A DNA stretch of 7,293 nt from an uncultured Flavobacteriia bacterium (GCA_946482495.1 CAMLRV010000110.1:1-7293); one strand, 5' to 3'. Shown: positions 1 to 6,336, numbered from the stretch's first letter. Made by a program: numbers and translations. Notes: generated by a model not told the origin, from the sequence alone.

Positions 1-1
1 G

Positions 2-136
2 CTTTTATATATTGTAATGACATCTTTAATTTGTATTACATTATTGATTTATGATACAAAAAATACAGGATTAGGATTGTTTATTGTATTGCTTGGAATT
101 CCGATTTATTATTTTACGCAGAAGAAAGTAGAATAA
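2..136 (+). CDS. C-terminal end of an APC-family amino-acid permease (partial)
   Basis: Only the last 44 codons are present; the 5' part lies outside the window. The reading frame is open from base 2 to a TAA at 134-136. The peptide has a hydrophobic stretch (residues 1-17 of the fragment), a short polar turn with DTKNTG, then a second hydrophobic stretch GLGLFIVLLGIPIYYF followed by a charged tail TQKKVE. An asparagine-threonine-glycine turn, a final helix carrying GIP(I/V)YY and a short basic tail are typical of the last two helices of amino-acid/polyamine/organocation (APC) permeases in Bacteroidetes, which import or exchange amino acids across the inner membrane. Substrate cannot be judged from this fragment. 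The gene is followed directly by a strong terminator. An unrelated membrane protein with a similar tail remains possible. Confidence 0.6.
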   Translation, partial: LLYIVMTSLICITLLIYDTKNTGLGLFIVLLGIPIYYFTQKKVE

Positions 137-141
137 TTTTC

Positions 142-182
142 AAAATAAAAAAGCCAAACATTTAGTTTGGCTTTTTTATTTT
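142..182. terminator. Bidirectional Rho-independent terminator between permease and SRPBCC gene
   Basis: The arms at 142-159 and 165-182 are perfectly complementary over 18 bp, around a 5-nt loop ATTTA. The core GCCAAAC/GTTTGGC is flanked by A-runs on the left and T-runs on the right, so each strand reads a stem followed by U-rich RNA. It sits between the stop codons of two converging genes (136 and 192) and can serve both. Confidence 0.9.
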
Positions 183-191
183 GAAATTGAA

Positions 192-719
192 TTATTTCTC
201 TAAAGCTTTTTTAAGGTTTTCGCCATTTTTTTCGAAGGCATCTCCAATAAACTTTTTAGCTAATAATGACATTAAGTTTTTTGGATAGGATTCGGTTCCA
301 TAAAATTCTTCTGTATGGGTACAAGAGTTGGCATCTACTGCTTTAATAATTGATGCGGCTTTACTATCACCCTCAAATGGTTTTACAAAATGCAAATCGA
401 TATCAATGCGTTCTCCATCTAGTTTTGTTATGGTTTGACTACCTTCACCCACATCTTCATTTCCTTTCCAAGTTTGTTTTGCGCCTACAGTTCCATCCAC
501 TCCCGAATAAGTTAATTTAATATTAGGATCAGCTAAAACCCAAGAACTCCATTCTTCTTGATTTTTAAGATTTTTAACATAATCATACACTTCTTTTTGA
601 GGTTTATTGATTGTAATGGTATGTGTAACTGTGTATTCATTAGGAATAAAAAGCGCCACAACTAATAGCAATCCTATTAATGCCAAAATAAAAATCAGTA
701 ATTTTTTGATAATTCTCAT
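192..719 (-). CDS. Membrane-anchored SRPBCC (START-like / polyketide-cyclase type) family protein
   Basis: A 175-residue protein. Residues 1-5 are basic (MRIIK) and residues 6-25 form one hydrophobic helix, either a signal anchor or an uncleaved signal. From about residue 28 a single SRPBCC fold follows: a first strand (YTVTHTITI), the 'NKPQKEVYDYVKNLKNQEEWSSW' region that matches the helix-plus-tryptophan start of polyketide_cyc2-like domains, and a C-terminal helix with YPKNLM and GDAFEKNGENLKKALE, close to the family's usual ending. The fold is a deep hydrophobic cavity that binds small lipophilic ligands; no ligand can be named. The domain probably lies outside the cytoplasmic membrane, facing the periplasm. 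It is convergent with the permease gene and separated from gap upstream by a hairpin terminator, so it is probably monocistronic. The start ATG is the only sensible one before the hydrophobic segment. Confidence 0.85.
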   Translation of the reverse strand: MRIIKKLLIFILALIGLLLVVALFIPNEYTVTHTITINKPQKEVYDYVKNLKNQEEWSSWVLADPNIKLTYSGVDGTVGAKQTWKGNEDVGEGSQTITKLDGERIDIDLHFVKPFEGDSKAASIIKAVDANSCTHTEEFYGTESYPKNLMSLLAKKFIGDAFEKNGENLKKALEK

Positions 720-744
720 AAGTTATAGTTTTTGGTTTGTTTAG

Positions 745-752
745 TAAAGTTA
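745..752 (-). promoter_or_regulatory. Weak candidate -7 box for the SRPBCC gene
   Basis: On the minus strand this reads TAACTTTA, 7 of 8 matching the Bacteroidetes -7 consensus TAnnTTTG, 25 nt before the ATG. No TTTG is seen at the -33 position, where the tail of the gap terminator lies instead. The call rests on the match and on the need for a promoter after that terminator. Confidence 0.25.
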
Positions 753-765
753 CAAAATAATTCAT

Positions 766-802
766 AAAAAAATCCGTCTCATTTTTTGGATAGAGACGGA
801 TT
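766..802 (-). terminator. Rho-independent terminator of gap
   Basis: A 10-bp perfect stem (771-780 with 793-802; AATCCGTCTC/GAGACGGATT) encloses a 12-nt loop. On the minus strand it is followed at once by a T-tract (770-766). It begins 24 nt past the gap stop codon. The U-tract exists only on this strand, so it is directional. Confidence 0.85.
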
Positions 803-825
803 CTTAATTTATAGTTTGATATCTA

Positions 826-2274
826 CTAGTAGTACATGTAACGTCTTACTTTAGCAATATATTTAGCTAAACGAATTACTTGGTGGCTGTAACCATATTC
901 ATTATCGTACCAAATGTATAATACAATGTTTTTCCCGTCTCCAGAAACTAAAGTAGCATTACTATCATAAATTGATGGCTGTGCTGTTCCTACAATGTCA
1001 GAAGAAACTAATTCATTGTTCATTGAATATTTAATTTGCTCTACTAAGTTTCCTTCTAAAGCATATTTTTTCATGATATTATTTAATTCTTGAACTGAAG
1101 TTTCTCTACCAACTTCTAAATTTAAAACAACTAATGAACCATTTGGAACTGGAACACGAATAGCATTTGAAGTTAATTTTCCAGCTAAACTTGGTAAAGC
1201 TTTTGCAACCGCACTACCAGCACCAGTTTCAGTAATTACCATGTTTAAACCAGCTGCTCTACCACGACGGTATTTTTTATGCATATTATCCACTAAGTTT
1301 TGGTCATTTGTATAGGCGTGGATAGTTTCTAAATGTCCTTTTACAACTCCTAAAGTTTCTTCAACTACAGCTAAAATTGGAGTAATAGCGTTAGTTGTAC
1401 AAGAAGCAGCAGAGAAAATTTTCACTTCATCTGGGTTATAATCTTCATGGTTTACACCATAAACGATATTTGGAACACCTTTACCTGGAGCTGTTAATAA
1501 AACTTTATCCACTCCTTTAGAAGTTAAATGTCTTGCTAAAGCTTCTTCAGTTGTAAATGCACCAGTATTGTCAATTACTAATGCATCGTTAATTCCGTAT
1601 GCAGTATAGTCAATTTCTTCTGGAGAATTTGCTGTAATAATATGAACAGTTGTTCCGTTGATAATTAAAGCATTATTTTCTGGATCTGCAGAAACTGAAC
1701 CTTCGAAATCACCGTGAACTGAATCATAACGTAATAAAGAAGCACGTTTTTCTAATAAAACTGCATCGTTTTTATCACGAGTTACAATAGCACGTAAACG
1801 TAATTGTTGTCCTTTACCAATTTTGCTCATCATTTCACGAGCTAATAAACGACCAATACGTCCAAAACCGTAAAGTACTACATCTTTAGGTTTAATTTCT
1901 GAAGTATCTTTTGCATTCTTTAATTTATCAATTACGAAAGCAGTTGCATCGTTATATTTATCGTCTTCTAAGTGAAATTCGTAAGTTAATTTTCCGATAT
2001 CAATACGAGATGGTGGTAAATCTAAATTTTCAATAGCTCTAGCAATTTCAACCGAATCAAAAATGTTAATTGGTTTTTCCACAAAAGCACCAGCATATTC
2101 GTGTAAGTTGATGATGTCACTAACATTTCTATCAATCAATTGATTTCTAAATAATACTAGTTCAATAGATTTGTCGAACCATAAATCGCTTATAATTCTA
2201 ACGAATTCTACACATGCTTTTCTTCTGTCTGCTTGAAAAGCTAATTCTTTTTCGTAAATAGTGTTGTTGTTCAT
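826..2274 (-). CDS. gap: Glyceraldehyde-3-phosphate dehydrogenase, long form with N-terminal extension
   Basis: A 482-residue NAD(P)-dependent enzyme interconverting glyceraldehyde 3-phosphate and 1,3-bisphosphoglycerate in glycolysis and gluconeogenesis, cytoplasmic. Residues 130-142 hold the Rossmann dinucleotide motif (VLYGFGRIGR). The catalytic Cys292 lies in SAASCTTNAITP and the catalytic His319 in HAYTNDQ, 27 residues apart as in classical GAPDH (Cys149/His176). The C-terminal signature WYDNEYGYSHQV ends the domain. Classical enzymes are about 335 residues and begin near the Rossmann motif. Here about 130 extra residues precede it, as in the long GAPDH group known in Bacteroidetes and some gammaproteobacteria. 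The start at 2274 (MNNNTIYEKEL) is preferred over an in-frame one at 2322, because a good promoter -7 box lies between them. The gene has its own promoter and terminator and is divergent from the PagL-like gene. Whether it works mainly in glycolysis or gluconeogenesis cannot be seen. Confidence 0.95.
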   Translation of the reverse strand: MNNNTIYEKELAFQADRRKACVEFVRIISDLWFDKSIELVLFRNQLIDRNVSDIINLHEYAGAFVEKPINIFDSVEIARAIENLDLPPSRIDIGKLTYEFHLEDDKYNDATAFVIDKLKNAKDTSEIKPKDVVLYGFGRIGRLLAREMMSKIGKGQQLRLRAIVTRDKNDAVLLEKRASLLRYDSVHGDFEGSVSADPENNALIINGTTVHIITANSPEEIDYTAYGINDALVIDNTGAFTTEEALARHLTSKGVDKVLLTAPGKGVPNIVYGVNHEDYNPDEVKIFSAASCTTNAITPILAVVEETLGVVKGHLETIHAYTNDQNLVDNMHKKYRRGRAAGLNMVITETGAGSAVAKALPSLAGKLTSNAIRVPVPNGSLVVLNLEVGRETSVQELNNIMKKYALEGNLVEQIKYSMNNELVSSDIVGTAQPSIYDSNATLVSGDGKNIVLYIWYDNEYGYSHQVIRLAKYIAKVRRYMYY

Positions 2275-2304
2275 GAAAATATAGATTGTGTTACTAATTT
2301 GATG

Positions 2305-2335
2305 CAAAAGTATATATTTCAATCGTTTTCGTAAA
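2305..2335 (-). promoter_or_regulatory. Promoter of gap (-33 TTTA, -7 TACTTTTG)
   Basis: On the minus strand 2312-2305 reads TACTTTTG, a full match to the Bacteroidetes -7 element TAnnTTTG. Exactly 19 nt upstream, 2335-2332 reads TTTA, one mismatch from the -33 TTTG. This would start the transcript roughly 20-25 nt before the ATG at 2274, downstream of the alternative start at 2322, and so fixes the start codon. Confidence 0.7.
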
Positions 2336-2406
2336 ACTTTTTTCTATTTTTTAACGATTGGTGTTGTAAATGGGCTAATTCTATATCATATTAAATTTAC
2401 TTTTTC

Positions 2407-2414
2407 TAATTTTG
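2407..2414 (+). promoter_or_regulatory. -7 promoter element of the PagL-like gene
   Basis: TAATTTTG matches TAnnTTTG exactly and ends 15 nt before the ATG at 2430. No TTTG is present at the expected -33 distance. The box contains the TTG codon that would open a longer reading frame at 2412, which argues for the ATG as the real start and for a very short 5' leader. Confidence 0.6.
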
Positions 2415-2429
2415 GCGAAAATCTCCGCT

Positions 2430-3065
2430 ATGAAAATTAAATATTTGATCCTTTTTAGTTTATTTTTTTGCTTTTTTGCTCATTCTCAAGATTCTATTCC
2501 GAAATTCAAATGGTTGCGAACTGGTATTATCTTAGGTTATGGAAATCACAATAGAATTATTAAACAAGAACATGATTATGCTTATGAAAGTAGTATAGTT
2601 AAGTTTTCTAATCACTTTAATTGGTCGAGAAAAAGAAAACATAGCTGGGAAATATTAGTGGAACCAAGTTATTATCGTTCTAAACATCAAATGTTAAATT
2701 ATTGGTTTATTAGTCATACTGTTGAAAATGGTGATGAACTTAGAGCCAAGTTTATGCAGCCTAAAACTATAAATGAATATGTTTTAAACATTGGTGCAGT
2801 TTACAGAAGATATTTAACGTTACATTCCTCTTTGTATGCCACTTTAAATACCGGTCCAATGTATATTGATACCGATACAGAACGTTTAAAAAAAGGATTT
2901 GCCTTTAGCGATGTTTTTTCTATTGGCTACAATTATAAAATGAAAAATATTTCTTTTGATATTAAAGGAATGTATCGACATGCTTCTAATGCTAATATTC
3001 AAAAACCAAATTTTGGACTAAACGCTTACGGATTTGAATTTGGAACTTATTACGAATTCGATTAA
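2430..3065 (+). CDS. PagL-like / acyloxyacyl hydrolase family outer-membrane protein
   Basis: A 211-residue protein. Residues 1-19 are a Sec signal peptide (KIK, then LILFSLFFCFFAHS, cleavage likely before Gln20). The rest alternates in the manner of a small outer-membrane beta-barrel and ends with an aromatic-rich strand (FEFGTYYEFD). Near the C-terminus, RHASNANIQKPNFGLN carries the His-x-Ser-Asn motif (His184, Ser186, Asn187) and the PNxG pattern of lipid A 3-O-deacylase PagL and bacterial acyloxyacyl hydrolases. These remove an ester-linked acyl chain from lipid A in the outer membrane. In Pseudomonas PagL the catalytic Glu lies 14 residues after the His, as I recall it; here that position is Asn198. 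Activity is therefore uncertain, although the motif's spacing is otherwise kept. The start is set by the -7 box that overlaps the longer frame. The gene is divergent from gap and has its own terminator. Confidence 0.75.
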   Translation: MKIKYLILFSLFFCFFAHSQDSIPKFKWLRTGIILGYGNHNRIIKQEHDYAYESSIVKFSNHFNWSRKRKHSWEILVEPSYYRSKHQMLNYWFISHTVENGDELRAKFMQPKTINEYVLNIGAVYRRYLTLHSSLYATLNTGPMYIDTDTERLKKGFAFSDVFSIGYNYKMKNISFDIKGMYRHASNANIQKPNFGLNAYGFEFGTYYEFD

Positions 3066-3069
3066 AAAG

Positions 3070-3106
3070 AAAAATCGCAAAGTAACATTTCTACTTTGCG
3101 ATTTTT
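3070..3106. terminator. Bidirectional terminator between the PagL-like gene and the HtrA protease gene
   Basis: A perfect 15-bp stem (3070-3084 with 3092-3106; core ATCGCAAAGTA/TACTTTGCGAT) with a 7-nt loop, A-rich on the left and T-rich on the right. It starts 4 nt after the stop at 3065 and lies 22 nt from the converging stop at 3129, so it can end both transcripts. Confidence 0.9.
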
Positions 3107-3128
3107 TATAAATTATTATGAATTTGAT

Positions 3129-4523
3129 TTATAAAAAGATACGATACATTTGTCCGTTTTTAGCAATAATTTGATAACGTGTTTTTTCATTCGACTCTTT
3201 TTTAGCTAAATACGCCGAAACACTTTCCATGTCTATTGCTCGCATATTATCTACTTGTGTCACAATCGAACCTTTTAAATCTTCCGCATATTCTGCATAA
3301 TCAGCATTAGTAACTTCTTTGATTTTGATACCGCTTTTCAAATTGAAACGTTTTTTGTCGGCAGTATCTAAATCTTCAAATTCAATTCCGTTAAATTCGT
3401 ATGCGATTAATTCTTTTTTAGTTAATGGTACATTAAAAGCTAAGTTTTTCCCATCTCTTAAAAGAGAAACTTTTACAATATCATTTGGTCTTTTAGTATT
3501 TATAATTGTAGCCATTTCAGCAGATGAAGAAATTTTTTTGTCATCTAATTTAACAATAACATCACCTTTTTCAATTCCAACTTTTTCTGCACCTGAATTT
3601 CGGTTGACTTTACTCACATAATAACCTTCCGTTTGCTTGATTCCATATCTTTTTGCGGCTTCTGCATTTAATTCGCCACCTTCAACTCCTAAAATGCCAC
3701 GTTGTACGTTTCCAAATTTCATTAAGTCTTCAATGATTTTTTTCGTTATGTTAGAAGGAACCGCAAAAGAATAACCTGCATAACTTCCTGTTGGCGAAGA
3801 AATCATCGTGTTAATTCCGATTAATTCTCCACTCGTGTTAACTAACGCACCACCACTGTTTCCAGGATTTACGGCAGCATCAGTTTGTATAAAAGATTGG
3901 ATACTCGCTTTGTCTAAATTTCTTGCTTTCGCCGAAATAATTCCAGCTGTAACCGTAGAATTCAATTGATACGGATTACCAACAGCCAAAACCCATTCTC
4001 CAACTTTAATATTATCAGAATTTCCAAAAACAATAAAAGGTAATTTCTCATCGGCATCAATTTTTAATAATGCGATGTCCATTTTACTATCGGTTCCAAT
4101 TAATTTGGCTTTGTAAGCTTTGTTATTATTTAAAGTAACTTCTAATTCGGTAGCGTCCTGAATTACGTGGTTGTTCGTTACAATGTAACCATCTTCTGAA
4201 ACAATAACTCCGGAACCTGTTCCAATTTGTTCTTGTTGATGTGCTTCGCCTTGACCATAGAAAAAACTAGCAAACGGATCATAAACCGTTCGTACGGAAA
4301 CATTTTTTACGTGAACTACACTATGAACAGCTTTATCAGCTCCAATCGTAAAATCAACATTTTCCGCTCCATTATAACTTACATTTTTAGCATTATAATT
4401 TGGAGAAGTGGTAATAAACGAATCGCTTTTTCTGCTTTCAATGAATTTATAGGCACCCAAAGTAACGGCACCACTCACTAATGATACAATAAATAGACTT
4501 CCTAAATTTTTCATCTTGTTCAT
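3129..4523 (-). CDS. degP: Do/HtrA-family periplasmic serine protease with two PDZ domains
   Basis: A 464-residue protein of the Deg/HtrA family, which degrades or chaperones misfolded envelope proteins. A hydrophobic segment at residues 9-25 after MNKMKN is a signal peptide or anchor exporting it to the periplasm. The trypsin-like domain covers about 95-265 with the full triad: His119 (VTNNHVI), Asp149 (SKMDIALLK) and Ser223 (NPGNSGGAL). The stretch at 81-100, rich in Phe and Gln, is in the place of the LA loop. PDZ1 covers about 273-367 (RGILGV, then GVEKGD-like GIEKGDVIVKLD). PDZ2, about 378-462, is more divergent and ends YRIFL. Two in-frame ATGs lie three codons apart (4523 and 4514) and cannot be told apart. 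The gene is divergent from dapF, and the shared upstream region holds phased repeats that could carry stress control. degP is a family-level name; DegQ-like naming is equally possible. Confidence 0.93.
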   Translation of the reverse strand: MNKMKNLGSLFIVSLVSGAVTLGAYKFIESRKSDSFITTSPNYNAKNVSYNGAENVDFTIGADKAVHSVVHVKNVSVRTVYDPFASFFYGQGEAHQQEQIGTGSGVIVSEDGYIVTNNHVIQDATELEVTLNNNKAYKAKLIGTDSKMDIALLKIDADEKLPFIVFGNSDNIKVGEWVLAVGNPYQLNSTVTAGIISAKARNLDKASIQSFIQTDAAVNPGNSGGALVNTSGELIGINTMISSPTGSYAGYSFAVPSNITKKIIEDLMKFGNVQRGILGVEGGELNAEAAKRYGIKQTEGYYVSKVNRNSGAEKVGIEKGDVIVKLDDKKISSSAEMATIINTKRPNDIVKVSLLRDGKNLAFNVPLTKKELIAYEFNGIEFEDLDTADKKRFNLKSGIKIKEVTNADYAEYAEDLKGSIVTQVDNMRAIDMESVSAYLAKKESNEKTRYQIIAKNGQMYRIFL

Positions 4524-4544
4524 TTTTAAATTTATTTTTCTATG

Positions 4545-4574
4545 TAAATATAAATAGGTTTTTTAAATTTTAAA
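4545..4574 (-). promoter_or_regulatory. Weak candidate promoter of the HtrA protease gene
   Basis: On the minus strand 4552-4545 reads TATATTTA (7 of 8 to TAnnTTTG), 21 nt before the first ATG, with TTTA at 4574-4571, 18 nt upstream. Both boxes deviate in the final base, and the region is so A+T rich that chance matches are likely. Confidence 0.3.
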
Positions 4575-4578
4575 TTTC

Positions 4579-4606
4579 GTTTAACTCACGGTTAACAATG
4601 TTTAAC
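4579..4606. repeat. Three helically phased GTTTAAC-like direct repeats between degP and dapF
   Basis: GTTTAAC at 4579-4585, GGTTAAC at 4590-4596 and GTTTAAC at 4600-4606 start 11 and 10 bp apart, about one DNA turn each. The middle copy includes the palindrome GTTAAC. A looser fourth copy (GTTTTTAGC) begins at 4609, again about 9-10 bp on. The array lies upstream of both divergent genes, where a regulator site would be expected. No regulator can be named. Confidence 0.45.
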
Positions 4607-4619
4607 ACGTTTTTAGCAT

Positions 4620-4637
4620 TTGAAAAATTGATTTCAA
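4620..4637. promoter_or_regulatory. Short dyad TTGAAA-N6-TTTCAA upstream of dapF
   Basis: Perfect 6-bp inverted arms (4620-4625 and 4632-4637) separated by 6 bp, centred about 30 bp before the dapF -7 box. It could be an operator, but a dyad of this size can arise by chance in A+T-rich DNA. Confidence 0.25.
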
Positions 4638-4658
4638 TATTTTGTGCAAAAAAATAAA

Positions 4659-4666
4659 TATCTTTG
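4659..4666 (+). promoter_or_regulatory. -7 promoter element of dapF, almost touching the start codon
   Basis: TATCTTTG matches TAnnTTTG exactly. Only 4 nt separate it from the ATG at 4671, so transcription should begin at or within a few bases of the start codon, giving a leaderless or nearly leaderless mRNA. No TTTG is found 19 nt upstream. Confidence 0.6.
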
Positions 4667-4670
4667 TACT

Positions 4671-5450
4671 ATGCAAATTAATTTTTATAAATACCAAGGA
4701 ACCGGAAACGATTTCGTTATGATTGATAATCGTAATAATACATTTCCCAAAAATAATACCAAACTGATTGAATTTTTATGCGACCGACGTTTTGGCATTG
4801 GTGGTGACGGTTTAATATTGTTAGAAAATCATGAGAAATATGATTTTACTATGGTGTATTATAATTCCGATGGTAGTACGAGTACCATGTGTGGAAATGG
4901 TGGTCGCTGTTTAGTAGCCTTTGCAAAACAATTAGGTGTTATTAAAAACGAAGCGCATTTTGAAGCTTCTGACGGATATCATTATGCTAAAATTGATAAA
5001 GATTTAATTGCTTTACAAATGATTGATGTTGATAATGTGAAACATTTTGATACTCATGAATTTGTATATACGGGCTCACCACATCATGTGCAAATGGTTA
5101 AAGATTTAGAACATATTGATGTAAAAAACGAAGGTGCTAAATTGAGATATTCTGATTTGTATGATGCCAGCGGTTGTAATATTAATTTTGTTGAACAAAA
5201 GAGTCCTGACACTTTTTCAGTTCGTACTTATGAACGTGGGGTAGAAGATGAAACTTTTTCTTGTGGAACAGGCGCTACAGGTGTAGCAATTGCCATGCAT
5301 TCTACTTATAAAACGGATGCAAAGCAAATAAATATTTATGTTTTAGGAGGAAAACTAACTATTAGTTTTGATGTGGAAAATAATACCTATAAAAATGTGT
5401 TTTTAACTGGTCCAGCTGAAATGGTTTTTGGTGGAAGTTTAGAGATTTAA
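4671..5450 (+). CDS. dapF: Diaminopimelate epimerase
   Basis: A 259-residue cytoplasmic, cofactor-independent epimerase that converts LL- to meso-diaminopimelate, the precursor of lysine and of the peptidoglycan cross-link. The N-terminal KYQGTGNDFVMIDN is the family's start motif and fixes the ATG at 4671; an in-frame GTG at 4644 would add nine residues ahead of the -7 box. The two catalytic cysteines are present: Cys74 in TMCGNGGRC and Cys198 in ETFSCGTGATG. Supporting residues are His138 (TGSPHHV) and Glu188 (YERG). The linker ERGVEDET is one residue longer than the ERGAGET form of proteobacteria. Length is normal (E. coli 274). The gene is divergent from the HtrA protease gene and overlaps the converging hydrolase by the stop codons only, with no hairpin terminator between them. 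Confidence 0.97.
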   Translation: MQINFYKYQGTGNDFVMIDNRNNTFPKNNTKLIEFLCDRRFGIGGDGLILLENHEKYDFTMVYYNSDGSTSTMCGNGGRCLVAFAKQLGVIKNEAHFEASDGYHYAKIDKDLIALQMIDVDNVKHFDTHEFVYTGSPHHVQMVKDLEHIDVKNEGAKLRYSDLYDASGCNINFVEQKSPDTFSVRTYERGVEDETFSCGTGATGVAIAMHSTYKTDAKQINIYVLGGKLTISFDVENNTYKNVFLTGPAEMVFGGSLEI

Positions 5451-6304
5451 TCTTCCAAATTCATCAAACTTTTTTTGATTATGTCATAATGTTCCCAAGG
5501 AATAAAATGATTGGCATTTTCGATTGGTAAAGTTTTTATTTTCCTTGCATTGACAAACTCTTTTTCCATAAATGCTACATTTGAAAATGGCACTAATGGA
5601 TCTTTTGTGCCATGAATGATAATTACGTTTGAAGTAATTCTATTTAGTTGAGGTTTCATTACTTTTAAATCCTCTTTTAACCACCAAAGTTCGTCATTCG
5701 CTGGTCTGAATGCTCCTGGAACAATATAACGAATCGGTTTCACCATAAAAATGACGCGCCATTCTTCTGGAGTTTCTGCTTTTGGGTCAATTGCGCCAGC
5801 TAAAATCACTAAGTTTTTAAATAATTTCGGGTTTTTAGTTGCCAATTTTACGGCAACTGGTCCACCTAAAGAATGTCCAATTAACGTGATTGGTTGGTTG
5901 TTATCTTTTGATTGTATAAATGATAAAATTAAATTCGCTTGGGTTTCTAAATCTTCGGCATTTCCAAAATTACTATACCCAAAGCCTGGTCGGTCAATGG
6001 CAATTAAGCGGTATTTTTTTTGTAAATCTAAATCGGATAAATAAGTTTTATAGGCATCCCAACTTCCTGGTGAACCATGAATAAAAAATAGAGTTGGTTT
6101 AGTATTATCTCCTGTTTCAATATAATGTAGTTTATGTTCTTCAGAGATTTTGAATGTAGAATCAGTAAAAGGAATATTAGTTTTTGAGAAATATTCGGTT
6201 GTTTCTTTTGGAGTCATACGCATTCGCATGCACGACTGACAGAAAATTAAATAGCCACAAAACAATATGAAGACGATTCTTTTTTTAGAAAATTTTAGTT
6301 TCAT
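5447..6304 (-). CDS. Putative lipoprotein alpha/beta hydrolase
   Basis: A 285-residue protein. It begins MKLKFSKKR, followed by a hydrophobic stretch (residues 10-21) and FCQSC, in which Cys25 is a likely lipidated cysteine of a relaxed Bacteroidetes-type lipobox; the -3 Cys and -2 Gln are unusual, so a plain membrane anchor is the alternative. The alpha/beta-hydrolase fold covers about 55-285 with all key parts: oxyanion-hole HGSPG (76-80), DRPGFGYS (104-111), nucleophile Ser145 in GHSLGG, acid Asp235 in HGTKDPLV, and His266 in NANHFIPW. Such enzymes cleave esters, amides or epoxides; the substrate cannot be told. It lies 49 nt downstream of the LRR gene on the same strand, with its own candidate -7 box in the gap, so both co-transcription and independent expression are possible. 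Its stop codon overlaps that of dapF. Confidence 0.88.
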   Translation of the reverse strand: MKLKFSKKRIVFILFCGYLIFCQSCMRMRMTPKETTEYFSKTNIPFTDSTFKISEEHKLHYIETGDNTKPTLFFIHGSPGSWDAYKTYLSDLDLQKKYRLIAIDRPGFGYSNFGNAEDLETQANLILSFIQSKDNNQPITLIGHSLGGPVAVKLATKNPKLFKNLVILAGAIDPKAETPEEWRVIFMVKPIRYIVPGAFRPANDELWWLKEDLKVMKPQLNRITSNVIIIHGTKDPLVPFSNVAFMEKEFVNARKIKTLPIENANHFIPWEHYDIIKKSLMNLED

Positions 6305-6336
6305 ATTGAAGTCACGTTTTGATTATTAAACTACCT

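Noticed and set aside
2275..2322. Sixteen-residue longer start of gap
   Set aside because: The extra codons cover a full -7 element, so they would lie upstream of or at the transcription start; the added residues resemble no GAPDH N-terminus.
2412..2429. TTG start adding six residues to the PagL-like protein
   Set aside because: The TTG lies inside the -7 box TAATTTTG, and the ATG at 2430 opens directly into a normal signal peptide.
3319..3621. 100-codon open frame opposite the HtrA protease gene
   Set aside because: It is antisense to conserved PDZ-domain coding sequence, with no promoter and no recognisable protein features; it mirrors the real gene.
4227..4481. 84-codon open frame opposite the 5' part of the HtrA protease gene
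   Set aside because: Antisense shadow of a well-supported gene with no independent signal.
4644..4670. GTG start adding nine residues to DapF
   Set aside because: It lies ahead of the -7 box, and the conserved DapF N-terminus begins at the ATG at 4671.
5751..6044. 97-codon open frame opposite the hydrolase gene
   Set aside because: It overlaps the nucleophile-bearing core of the hydrolase on the other strand; no motif of its own.
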